A stretch of DNA of 8,119 nt, taken from NCBI GenBank assembly GCA_937974415.1, contig CALJXB010000293.1, positions 1 through 8,119 of the forward strand, given 5' to 3'. Positions 1 through 8,119 of this stretch are shown in pieces; the stretch's first letter is position 1; each line of letters opens with the position of its first letter. This stretch comes from an uncultured Kiloniellales bacterium. Lineage in GTDB: Bacteria > Pseudomonadota > Alphaproteobacteria > Kiloniellales > JAKSDN01. The translations under genes were made by a program, and so were the position numbers. The notes beneath the pieces were generated by a model. That model did not search any database. It was not told where the DNA came from and saw nothing but the letters and a program-made list of their open reading frames with translations.

Positions 1-630
1 GGCGGCCGCTTCCTCCTCCGTTTCCTCCAGTTCCGCCACCGCCTCGGCCATCTCGGCCTCGCTGGGGTCGGAATCGTAGGTCGCGTCGAGATCGATGATG
101 TCGCGCAGCAGGATCTTGTTGTCCAAGAGGGCGGCGCGCCAGGTCAACAGCGCCCGGATCGTCAGCGGGCTCTCGCAAATGCCGCCGATCATCTTCTCGC
201 GGCCCGCCTCGATTCGCTTGGCGATAGCGATCTCGCCTTCCCGGGACAGGAGCTCCACCGAGCCCATCTCGCGCAGGTACATGCGTACGGGATCGTCCGT
301 ACGCCCGATGTCCTCGTCGTCCAGGTTGCCGGTGGCGCGTGAAGGGGCCTCTTCCTCCTTCTCGCTTTCCGCGGAATCGTCCTGATCCTCGCTCTCGATG
401 ACGGTGATGCCCATCTCCGACAGCGCGGCCATGCTGTCCTCGATCTGCTCCGAAGACATTTGGTCCGGAGGCAAGATCTGGTTCAGCTCTTCGTAGGTGA
501 TGTAACCGCGTTCCTTGGCGCGCAGGATCAGCTTCTTGATCGCCGCGCTGTTCGCATCCATGAGCGGGCGGTCGCCCGTCTCCTCGCGGTTTTCCGTCGT
601 TTCCGTCGTCTCGCTGGCCTTTGTCGCCAT
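1..630 (-). CDS. rpoD: RNA polymerase primary sigma factor RpoD (sigma-70), N-terminal 210 residues, cut by the left window edge
   Basis: This is the housekeeping sigma factor that recruits RNA polymerase to most promoters. Only its N-terminal part is present. The ATG lies at 630-628 and the frame stays open to base 1 (210 codons). Residues about 25-80 are sigma region 1.1, including ANSAAIKKLILRAKERGYIT and a conserved stretch around EELNQILPPDQ; in the family this domain occupies the DNA channel of free holoenzyme. An acidic spacer (about 78-112) follows, then region 1.2 with DPVRMYLREMG (113-123) and ELLSREGEIAIAKRIEAG (126-143). The remainder, rich in Glu and Ala at the edge, is the start of the non-conserved region between 1.2 and 2.1. 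Regions 2-4 would lie outside the window. A weak purine-rich stretch (AGGGGCGAGAG) precedes the ATG. The gene follows dnaG after 161 nt, the order seen in many proteobacteria. I saw no convincing promoter or terminator in that gap. Confidence 0.96.
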   Translation of the reverse strand, partial: MATKASETTETTENREETGDRPLMDANSAAIKKLILRAKERGYITYEELNQILPPDQMSSEQIEDSMAALSEMGITVIESEDQDDSAESEKEEEAPSRATGNLDDEDIGRTDDPVRMYLREMGSVELLSREGEIAIAKRIEAGREKMIGGICESPLTIRALLTWRAALLDNKILLRDIIDLDATYDSDPSEAEMAEAVAELEETEEEAAA

Positions 631-791
631 TCGCTCTCGCCCCTAACTCAAGGACCCCGAAACCGCACACATAAAGACGCGCCCGTGCTTGGCTCCCGCA
701 CGGCCGTCCTTACATCCCGTTGGCGTCGCTGGGCTGCCGGATGGGCCTTGCCCTGCGACGAACCGGTGACGCGACGTCTTTTCCCCGTTCC

Positions 792-2606
792 CTATCGCCT
801 CGCCCCTGCCGACGCGGGTGCGGCACTCTGGCCGCCCTCGGCGTCCGGATCCCTTGGCCCTTGGCGTGCCTTGTGCCTGCTCAGGGCTTCCAGCCAAACC
901 TCGCGCGCTTTATTCAGCGGCGCCCCCGGCCTCGCCGAATGAAACAGGTCATAGACGTCCCGGCTCAACAAGCCGTTAAGGACCTCAACAAATCCTTGCT
1001 GCTCCAGGTGGCATCTGAGGCCCTCGCTGTCAAGAGCGGGGTCGCTGGCAATCAAATCGACCAGGGCGCCGCGCAGACGGCCCAGGTCGCGGTTTTCGAG
1101 CCTGAGATCGGCCACCTCCTCGGTAAACTCGGAAAGCAGCTCGGGGTGGTTGATGAGATAGGCGACGAGAGCCTGCTCTTGGCGGAAATAGCGCTGGCGG
1201 TTAGGAATCCGTACGCCCCGTCCGCCCTTCTGCTCGCCAGCCCAATCCTTGGGTCCGCCGGGTCCGCGCCCCCGGGATTGCCAGGATGGGGGCCGCCCAG
1301 GACGGGACTGACCGCCAGCAGCCTGCCGTCCCCGCCGGCCTTGGCCGAAGGCGGCGTCGAAACGGCGCTCCATCTCGGCTTCATAGCCGGCCCGCACGTC
1401 GGGGTCGCGAATCGCCTGAACGCTGGCGCGCAAGTCCTGACGCAGGCCGGCCTGCCGCTCCGGCGTCTCGAAGCTGCGGCCGTCCGTGTGCATCAGCCAG
1501 ATGAGATCGGATAGCGGCAGGGCGGTCTCGAGCACCTGCCGCAGGGCCTGCGGACTCCGGTTCCGCACCAGGCTGTCCGGGTCTTCGCCTTCGGGCAAGA
1601 TGGCGAACCGCAGGGACTTTCCGGGACGCAGGTGCGCCAGCGCCCGTTCGGCCGCGCGATAGCCGGCGCGGCGTCCCGCGGCGTCGCCGTCGAGGCAGAG
1701 CAGCGGCTCCGACGCCAGGCGCCACAGTTCCGCGATCTGGTCCTCCGTGATCGCCGTGCCCAGGGGCGCCACCGTGGCCGGGAACCCCGCCTGGGCCAAG
1801 GCGATCACGTCCATATAGCCCTCGACCACCAGCACCTCGCCGGTGTCGTGGGCGGCACGCCTGGCGCCGGCCAGGTTGTAGAGCATGCGGCCCTTGTGAA
1901 ACAGCGGGGTCTCCGGCGAGTTGATGTACTTCGCCTTGGACTGGCCCAAGGTCCGGCCGCCGAAGGCCACCACCCGGCCGCGCCGGTCGGTGATGGGAAA
2001 GACGATCCGGTCGAAGAAATAATCGCGCGGCGCCTCGCCCCCCTCCGCGGGCTTGATGAGGCCGGCCTCGACCAGAATTTCGTCGTCGAGGCCCTTCGCG
2101 TTCATCGCCAGCTTGAGGGCGCCGCGCCGGTTGGGCGCGTAACCCAGCCGAAACGCCGCGACGGTTGCGGGCTCGAGGCCGCGGCCGACAAGATAGTCCC
2201 CCGCCTCGGCACCTGCATCGCCGTGGAGCTGTTCGGTGAACCACTGGCAAACCGCGTCCATAGCCTCGTGGAGGGCCGCCCCGCGCTCGGCGCGGGCCGC
2301 CTGTTCCGGCGTGGGTTTCGGCACCTCGAGGCCGGCCAGCCCGGCCAGCCGCTCGACCGACTCGGGGAAGCTCAAGCCCTCGCTCTGCATGACGAACGCG
2401 ATGGCGTCGCCGTGCGCCCCGCAGCCGAAGCAGTGGTAGAAACCCTTGTCCGGGCTGACCGTGAAAGAGGGCGTTTTCTCGTTGTGGAAGGGGCACAGGG
2501 CGGTGAATTCCCGGCCCCGCTTGATCAGCTTGGCCCGACGGCCGACGAGACCGGGAAGATCGGTCCGGGCACGCAGTTCGTCGAGGAAGTCCGGCGGGAA
2601 GGCCAT
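792..2606 (-). CDS. dnaG: DNA primase DnaG, 604 aa
   Basis: DnaG synthesises the short RNA primers for lagging-strand replication and works with the DnaB helicase at the fork. The N-terminal zinc-binding domain shows C38-x2-H41 in CPFHNEKTPSF and C59-x2-C62 in YHCFGCGAHGD. The RNA polymerase core follows, with the basic stretch RVVAFGGRTLG (211-221) and a TOPRIM domain: E262 in VEGYMDV, and D306 and D308 in LDGDAAGRRA, matching the metal-binding acidic residues of E. coli DnaG (E265, D309, D311). A Gly/Arg-rich linker (about 421-472) leads to the presumed helicase-binding C-terminal domain (about 473-581) and a low-complexity tail. The length is close to E. coli DnaG (581 aa). The frame could open at GTG 2690 (28 residues more), but MAFPPDFLDELRAR is how family members usually begin, so ATG 2606 is preferred. 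Neither start has a good Shine-Dalgarno sequence; the nearest GGAG is 15 nt upstream of 2606. Stop TAG is at 792. Confidence 0.97.
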   Translation of the reverse strand: MAFPPDFLDELRARTDLPGLVGRRAKLIKRGREFTALCPFHNEKTPSFTVSPDKGFYHCFGCGAHGDAIAFVMQSEGLSFPESVERLAGLAGLEVPKPTPEQAARAERGAALHEAMDAVCQWFTEQLHGDAGAEAGDYLVGRGLEPATVAAFRLGYAPNRRGALKLAMNAKGLDDEILVEAGLIKPAEGGEAPRDYFFDRIVFPITDRRGRVVAFGGRTLGQSKAKYINSPETPLFHKGRMLYNLAGARRAAHDTGEVLVVEGYMDVIALAQAGFPATVAPLGTAITEDQIAELWRLASEPLLCLDGDAAGRRAGYRAAERALAHLRPGKSLRFAILPEGEDPDSLVRNRSPQALRQVLETALPLSDLIWLMHTDGRSFETPERQAGLRQDLRASVQAIRDPDVRAGYEAEMERRFDAAFGQGRRGRQAAGGQSRPGRPPSWQSRGRGPGGPKDWAGEQKGGRGVRIPNRQRYFRQEQALVAYLINHPELLSEFTEEVADLRLENRDLGRLRGALVDLIASDPALDSEGLRCHLEQQGFVEVLNGLLSRDVYDLFHSARPGAPLNKAREVWLEALSRHKARQGPRDPDAEGGQSAAPASAGARR

Positions 2607-2695
2607 GGTCGCGGCGACACACTCCAAAGACGGCCACACGCTATCAAAGACGACGGCGCAGCACAGGCGAGAAACGCCCGCTTGGGCCACAAAGC

Positions 2696-2716
2696 TGTTG
2701 ATAGGGCTGTGGACAA
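2696..2716 (-). promoter_or_regulatory. Two DnaA-box-like 9-mers upstream of dnaG
   Basis: The gap between the YqeY gene and dnaG holds TTGTCCACA on the minus strand (2716-2708), which matches the DnaA box TTATCCACA at 8 of 9 positions. A second 9-mer, CTATCAACA (2704-2696), matches at 7 of 9, in the same orientation and 12 bp away start to start. They lie 90-110 bp upstream of the dnaG ATG, where a promoter or regulator site could be. Short degenerate motifs occur by chance, and binding is not demonstrated, so this is a candidate only. Confidence 0.25.
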
Positions 2717-2759
2717 CCAGGCGGGTCTAGGCTCTGCCTATTCCAGGCCGCCCTTCACC

Positions 2760-2779
2760 CCGGGTATCCATTACCCCGG
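2760..2779 (-). terminator. Possible hairpin just after the YqeY gene (no U-tract)
   Basis: Seven bases downstream of the YqeY stop codon is an inverted repeat, CCGGGGTA / TACCCGG, with a 5-nt loop (ATGGA) and one bulged G. Its position suits a transcript end or an RNA-processing signal between this gene and dnaG. No run of T follows on the minus strand, so it is not a standard intrinsic terminator, and read-through into dnaG is quite possible. Confidence 0.25.
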
Positions 2780-2785
2780 ACAGCT

Positions 2786-3241
2786 TTATCCCAAGGCCTC
2801 CTTGACGAGGGCGCTCGCCTTCGCGAAATCCATGCGGCCCGCATGGCGCCGCTTCAGCTCGCCCATGACCTGGCCCATCTCCTTGAGGGAGCTGGCGCCC
2901 AGCTCACCGATGACGTCCCGCACCGCGACCGCCGATTCGGCATCGCTGAGGGGCGTGGGCAGGAATCTTTCGATGATCTCGATCTCCCGCGACTCCCGGT
3001 CGACCAGGTCCTGCCGGTCGCCCTTGGCGTACATCTCGATGGAGTCCCGTCGCTGGCGCACCATCTTCTGCAGCACTTCGAGAATTTCCTCGTCGCTTAG
3101 CTTCTCGCCGGACCCCTGGGTACGGGCCGCGATGTCGCGGTCCTTGAGGGCTGCCAGGATCAGGCGGATGGTGGAGGTGGCGCAGCTGTCCTTGGCCTTC
3201 ATGGCCTCTTTGAGCGACTCGTTCAGCTCTTGGCGCAGCAC
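2786..3241 (-). CDS. GatB/YqeY domain-containing protein, 151 aa
   Basis: This is a small cytoplasmic protein of the GatB/YqeY family, related to the tail domain of the GatB subunit of tRNA-dependent amidotransferase. A tRNA-linked role is inferred for the family, but the precise function is not established. Family features visible are the N-terminal helical segment LNESLKEAMKAKD followed by STIRLILAALKDRDIAAR, the middle part LSDEEILEVLQKMVRQRRDS, ESREIEIIERFLPTPLS, and a C-terminal segment with MGQVMGELKRR. The length is normal for the stand-alone protein (about 150 aa). The start is GTG at 3241, supported by a strong Shine-Dalgarno sequence (GGAGGGGAG) 8 nt upstream and by the usual family beginning M-L-R. 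It lies 179 nt upstream of dnaG and is probably part of a yqeY-dnaG-rpoD cluster; YqeY-like genes neighbour dnaG in many bacteria. It is divergent from carA. Confidence 0.93.
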   Translation of the reverse strand: MLRQELNESLKEAMKAKDSCATSTIRLILAALKDRDIAARTQGSGEKLSDEEILEVLQKMVRQRRDSIEMYAKGDRQDLVDRESREIEIIERFLPTPLSDAESAVAVRDVIGELGASSLKEMGQVMGELKRRHAGRMDFAKASALVKEALG

Positions 3242-3249
3242 GAATAAGG

Positions 3250-3258
3250 CTCCCCTCC
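3250..3258 (-). promoter_or_regulatory. Strong ribosome binding site for the YqeY gene
   Basis: The minus strand reads GGAGGGGAG, followed by an 8-nt spacer and a GTG codon at 3241. This is the best Shine-Dalgarno match in the window and it decides the non-ATG start of the YqeY gene. Confidence 0.75.
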
Positions 3259-3330
3259 GTTGCTCCCCGGCCTCGGCGGCGGGAGAGGTTAGCTCAATCG
3301 GTGTGAAATGGCAAAATCTCAGGTGGGCCG

Positions 3331-3364
3331 GATAAGATATTGAATTCTTTAAATAAATATGAAT
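3331..3364. promoter_or_regulatory. AT-rich island in the divergent yqeY/carA intergenic region
   Basis: Bases 3331-3360 contain 26 A or T out of 30, in a window that is roughly two-thirds GC. The island sits between two divergently transcribed genes, 90-120 bp from the YqeY start and about 135-170 bp from the carA start, a typical place for UP-element-like sequence, nucleoid-protein binding or promoter melting. I could not identify a clean -35/-10 pair inside it on either strand. Confidence 0.45.
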
Positions 3365-3373
3365 CTCCAGCGC

Positions 3374-3402
3374 TTGACCCAGACGGGTCTATCCCGTAAA
3401 CA
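3374..3402 (+). promoter_or_regulatory. Candidate sigma-70-type promoter for carA
   Basis: TTGACC (3374-3379) matches the -35 consensus TTGACA at five of six positions. After a 17-bp spacer comes TAAACA (3397-3402), a weak -10 match (three of six). It lies about 95 bp upstream of the carA start and just downstream of the AT-rich island. The -35 and spacer overlap two inverted repeats. The good -35 and ideal spacing support it; the poor -10 keeps confidence low. Confidence 0.3.
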
Positions 3403-3457
3403 GAGGCCAGACGGCCGACCGTCCCAGATAGCCTAGCCGCGGTGCACCAAGCGCCGC
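3376..3457 (+). other. Cluster of short inverted repeats upstream of carA
   Basis: Four potential hairpins lie in 82 bp: GACCC-AGAC-GGGTC (3376-3389), ACGGG-TCTAT-CCCGT (3383-3397), GACGG-CCGA-CCGTC (3410-3423), and GCGGTGC-ACCAA-GCGCCGC (3439-3457, one G-U pair). The first two share the ACGGG(TC) segment and therefore cannot form together. Depending on where transcription starts, they could be operator half-sites or a folded 5' leader. Stems of 5-7 bp arise readily by chance in GC-rich DNA, so function is unproven. Confidence 0.3.
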
Positions 3458-3497
3458 CACTTTGACGAAGATGATCGGCCTGGGGACCCTACTCACC

Positions 3498-4724
3498 ATG
3501 AACGACTCCGGTCCTGCTTCCGCCTTGTCCAAAGAGACCGGGCAGACCCTTTTCGCCGGCCCGGAGCTGGCCACCGCGGCGCTGGTACTGGCCGACGGTA
3601 CGGCGTTCCTGGGCCGCGGCCTCGGTGCCACCGGCCGGGCCGTGGGCGAAGTCTGCTTCAACACCTCCATCACCGGCTATCAGGAGATCCTGAGCGACCC
3701 CTCCTATGCCGGCCAGATCATCACCTTCACCTTTCCCCACATCGGCAACATCGGCGCCAATCCCGAAGACATTGAGACCACGACCCCGGCGGCCCGCGGC
3801 CTGGTCCTGCGCGCCGACATCACCGAGCCCTCCAACTGGCGCGCTGTCCAAGGCCTGGACGCCTGGCTGAAGTCGCACAATCTGATCGGCATCGCCGGCA
3901 TCGACACGCGGGCCTTGACCTGCCGAATCCGCGATTTGGGCGCCCCGGAAGGGTGTCTCGGCCACGACCCGGAGGCGCCGACGCGAGGCGGCTTGGATCT
4001 GGCGGCCCTGCGGGCCGAGGCCGCCGCGTGGCCCGGCCTGGCAGGCATGGACTTGGCCAAGGAGGTGACCTGCACCCAGGCCTACGGCTGGGACGAGACC
4101 CGCTGGTCGCTGGAGAGCGGCTACGGTCGCCAGGAGGCCCCCAAACATCACGTTGTCGCGGTCGATTTCGGCGCCAAGCGCAACATCCTGCGCTGCCTCG
4201 CCACCCTCGGCTGCCGGGTGACTGTGGTGCCGGCCACGGCCACGGCGGAGGAGATCCTGCGGCACCGGCCCGACGGCGTCTTCCTCTCCAACGGGCCCGG
4301 CGACCCCGCGGCCACCGGCGTCTACGCGGTGCCCACCGTCAAGGCCCTGCTGGACGAGCCGGAGCTGCCGATCTTCGGCATCTGCCTGGGGCATCAGATC
4401 CTGGCGCTGGCCTTGGGCGCGACGACCCGCAAGATGCATTTGGGCCACCGGGGCGCCAATCATCCGGTGAAGGACCTGGCCAGCGGCCGGGTCGAGATCA
4501 CCAGTCAGAACCACGGCTTCGAAGTCGACCCGGAGAGCCTGCCTCCGGAGGTGGAGCCAAGCCACGTGTCGCTGTTCGACGGCTCCAACGAGGGCATTGT
4601 CCTGGAAGGCCGGCCGGTGTTTTCCGTGCAATACCATCCGGAAGCTTCCCCCGGCCCCCAAGACAGCCACTACCTCTTCGAGCGCTTCGTCGCCAAAATC
4701 GAGGCCTGCAAGGCCGGCCGCTGA
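3498..4724 (+). CDS. carA: Carbamoyl-phosphate synthase small (glutaminase) subunit CarA, 408 aa
   Basis: CarA hydrolyses glutamine and passes the ammonia through a tunnel to CarB for carbamoyl phosphate synthesis, feeding arginine and pyrimidine pathways. The N-terminal CarA-specific domain contains EVCFNTSITGYQEILSDPSY (about 51-70) and FTFPHIGNIGAN (77-88). The C-terminal class I glutamine amidotransferase domain has the nucleophile C296 in FGICLGHQ and the H380/E382 pair in QYHPEASPGPQDS. The spacing of 84 residues between Cys and His equals that of E. coli CarA (C269, H353), so the triad is intact. The protein is longer than the E. coli one (382 aa), partly through an N-terminal extension rich in small residues. 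The start is uncertain: ATG 3498 is chosen, with GGGGA 11 nt upstream, but in-frame ATG 3471 or TTG 3462 would add 9 or 12 residues. The PLP-enzyme gene begins 15 nt after the stop, which suggests co-transcription. Confidence 0.97.
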   Translation: MNDSGPASALSKETGQTLFAGPELATAALVLADGTAFLGRGLGATGRAVGEVCFNTSITGYQEILSDPSYAGQIITFTFPHIGNIGANPEDIETTTPAARGLVLRADITEPSNWRAVQGLDAWLKSHNLIGIAGIDTRALTCRIRDLGAPEGCLGHDPEAPTRGGLDLAALRAEAAAWPGLAGMDLAKEVTCTQAYGWDETRWSLESGYGRQEAPKHHVVAVDFGAKRNILRCLATLGCRVTVVPATATAEEILRHRPDGVFLSNGPGDPAATGVYAVPTVKALLDEPELPIFGICLGHQILALALGATTRKMHLGHRGANHPVKDLASGRVEITSQNHGFEVDPESLPPEVEPSHVSLFDGSNEGIVLEGRPVFSVQYHPEASPGPQDSHYLFERFVAKIEACKAGR

Positions 4725-4739
4725 CACCGGACTAGTAAT

Positions 4740-5951
4740 ATGGCCAAGCGCAGCAACCGCCCCGGCCTCAGGACCACCGCGATCCACGCCGGCGAGACGC
4801 CGGATGCGGAGACCGGCGCCTCGGCGCCCAATCTGGTCATGTCGACGACCTACGCCCTGGAGCGCCCCCAGGGCTTCTCGATCCATGCCATCGGCGACGA
4901 CGCGCCCTACATCTACACCCGCTGGAGCAATCCCACGGTGCGCCAGCTGGAGGACAAGCTGGCGGCGCTCGAAGGGGCCGAAGCCTGCCAGGCCTTCGCC
5001 TCGGGCATGGCGGCCTCGGCGGGCCTGCTGCTGAGCCTGCTGTCGAGCGGCGACCATCTGGTCATCAGCGACACCAACTACGCCGGCACCGCCGAGCTGG
5101 CGCGCCACACCCTGCCGCGACTCGGGATAGAGGTGACGGCCGCCGACACCTCGGACGTGGATGTCGTTGCGGCGGCCTTGCGGGCGAACACCAAGCTTCT
5201 GTGGATCGAGACTCCCGCCAATCCCATTTTGCGGCTGTCGGACATCCAGGCGCTCGCCGAGCTGGCCCATGGCGCGGGCGCGCGGCTCGCCGTCGATTCG
5301 ACCTTCGCCACGCCGGTCGCCACCCGTCCGATCGAGCTGGGGGCCGATTTCGTGGTCCATTCGCTCACCAAGTACATCGGCGGCCACGGTGATGCCCTGG
5401 GCGGCGCAGTGCTCGGCTCGGCGGCCGACATCCAGGCGCTCAACCGGGAAGCCGCGATCCATCACGGCGGCGTCCTGAGTCCGTTCAACGCCTGGCTCAT
5501 CCTGCGCGGCGCGGCGACCCTGCCGCTGCGCATGAAAGCCCATTCCGAGAGCGCCCTGGCAGTGGCGGAGTTCCTGGAGTCGCACCCCAAGGTGGCCCGT
5601 GTGCTCTATCCGGGTCTGGCCTCCCACCCCCAGCACGACCTGGCCCGCCGCCAGATGGACAGCTTCTCGGGCATGATGGCCTTCCAGGTGGCCGACGGAC
5701 CGGCCACGGCTGCACGCATGGCCGCGCGGACGGAGGGCGGACTCCGGGTCATCCACTACGCCGTCTCCCTGGGCCATCACCGCAGTCTGATCTACTGGAT
5801 CGGAACCGATGAGGTGGTCGGCGCCTCGTTCGCCTTGGAAGGCGCCCAGCTCGACGCCTACCGCGCCTTCGCCGGCGACGGCGTGTTCCGTTTGTCCGTC
5901 GGCCTGGAGGACCCCGAGGACATCTGCGCCGATCTGGACCGGGTCTTGTAG
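4740..5951 (+). CDS. PLP-dependent Cys/Met metabolism enzyme (cystathionine gamma-synthase/lyase family), 403 aa
   Basis: This enzyme belongs to the fold-type I PLP family that includes cystathionine gamma-synthase, cystathionine beta- and gamma-lyase, and methionine gamma-lyase. The substrate of this member cannot be fixed from sequence. The Schiff-base lysine is K211 in [16 protein letters not shown]. Other family landmarks are YTRWSNPT (59-66, with the cofactor-phosphate-binding Tyr59 and Arg61), SGMAAS (88-93), Y114 in NYAGT (cofactor stacking), WIETPANP (155-162), D186 in VDSTFATP (pyridine nitrogen contact), SLG at 343-345, and R384 in FRLSVGLED (carboxylate binding). The length is normal. 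The segment after SLG reads HHRSLIYW and lacks the usual ESL-x-x-HPA-x-MTH motif, so it probably belongs to a divergent clade. The start at ATG 4740 has no strong Shine-Dalgarno, in keeping with translation following carA 15 nt upstream. Stop TAG is followed at once by a hairpin. A role in methionine or cysteine metabolism is inferred only. Confidence 0.9.
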   Translation: MAKRSNRPGLRTTAIHAGETPDAETGASAPNLVMSTTYALERPQGFSIHAIGDDAPYIYTRWSNPTVRQLEDKLAALEGAEACQAFASGMAASAGLLLSLLSSGDHLVISDTNYAGTAELARHTLPRLGIEVTAADTSDVDVVAAALRANTKLLWIETPANPILRLSDIQALAELAHGAGARLAVDSTFATPVATRPIELGADFVVHSLTKYIGGHGDALGGAVLGSAADIQALNREAAIHHGGVLSPFNAWLILRGAATLPLRMKAHSESALAVAEFLESHPKVARVLYPGLASHPQHDLARRQMDSFSGMMAFQVADGPATAARMAARTEGGLRVIHYAVSLGHHRSLIYWIGTDEVVGASFALEGAQLDAYRAFAGDGVFRLSVGLEDPEDICADLDRVL

Positions 5952-5974
5952 GCGGCGAAGGATTTCTTCGTCGC
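5952..5974 (+). terminator. Stem-loop immediately after the PLP-enzyme stop codon
   Basis: GCGGCGAAG and CTTCGTCGC form a 9-bp stem (one G-U pair) around a 5-nt loop, beginning at the base after the stop codon. The position fits partial termination or 3'-end protection of a carA-PLP transcript. No T-run follows directly; TTTT appears about 17 bases later (5991-5994), so a standard intrinsic terminator is not supported. The remaining gap to carB (5975-6100) shows no convincing promoter. Confidence 0.35.
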
Positions 5975-6100
5975 GGCGCCCCCTTCAGGCTTTTCATTGC
6001 GGCTCGCCCGTGGCACATAGCCGCTTTAGCCGACAACCTATTCAGAACTCCGTCCCTGGCACCTCACGGTCCCAAGCGGGCGACGTTTGAGAACGCATAT

Positions 6101-8119
<2,019 letters not shown>

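Noticed and set aside
683..703. 6-bp inverted repeat CCGTGC/GCACGG between dnaG and rpoD, considered as a terminator
   Set aside because: The loop is 9 nt, the stem is short, and no T-run follows on the transcribed (minus) strand. It is probably chance in GC-rich DNA.
2607..2690. 28-residue N-terminal extension of DnaG from GTG 2690
   Set aside because: The extra residues do not look like any DnaG N-terminus and there is no ribosome site before the GTG. It also covers the likely regulatory region. ATG 2606 gives the usual family start.
2728..2740. Small inverted repeat TAGGC-TCT-GCCTA in the yqeY-dnaG gap
   Set aside because: A 5-bp stem with a 3-nt loop and no T-run is too short to call an operator or terminator from one sequence.
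1632..3335. 567-codon open frame on the plus strand opposite dnaG and the YqeY gene
   Set aside because: It runs antisense through two recognised genes and their intergenic gap, with no domain or ribosome site.
3489..5780. 763-codon open frame on the minus strand across carA and the PLP-enzyme gene
   Set aside because: It is antisense to two clearly conserved enzymes. Its product is low-complexity (Gly, Arg, Ala, Val, Gln) with no recognisable domain. Long antisense frames are common in GC-rich DNA because stop codons are rare.

Overview
The window is about 66% GC by eye and carries core housekeeping genes in an order typical of Alphaproteobacteria, possibly a Rhodospirillales-like lineage. 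That placement is inferred from GC content, gene order and the character of the proteins; no marker RNA is present. I found no tRNA, rRNA, CRISPR array, insertion sequence or phage gene.

Layout. The left part reads on the minus strand, from right to left: a GatB/YqeY-domain protein (2786-3241), DNA primase dnaG (792-2606) and the start of the primary sigma factor rpoD (1-630, continuing past the left edge). This is a version of the 'macromolecular synthesis' cluster known in E. coli as rpsU-dnaG-rpoD, with the YqeY gene in first place and no rpsU in the window. The right part reads on the plus strand: carA (3498-4724), a PLP-dependent enzyme of the trans-sulfuration fold (4740-5951), and carB (6101 to beyond the right edge). 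The two blocks diverge from an intergenic region (3242-3497) that contains a short, very AT-rich island and several small inverted repeats.

How the genes work together. CarA supplies ammonia from glutamine to CarB, and together they make carbamoyl phosphate for arginine and pyrimidine synthesis. The PLP enzyme starts 15 nt after the carA stop, so it is probably co-transcribed with carA; it has no obvious role in making carbamoyl phosphate. DnaG makes replication primers, RpoD directs housekeeping transcription, and the YqeY protein is probably tRNA-related.

I see no clear undescribed multi-gene system. The items most worth a second look are the PLP enzyme between carA and carB, whose C-terminal substrate-side segment departs from the usual family pattern; the overlapping inverted repeats upstream of carA; and two DnaA-box-like 9-mers upstream of dnaG.
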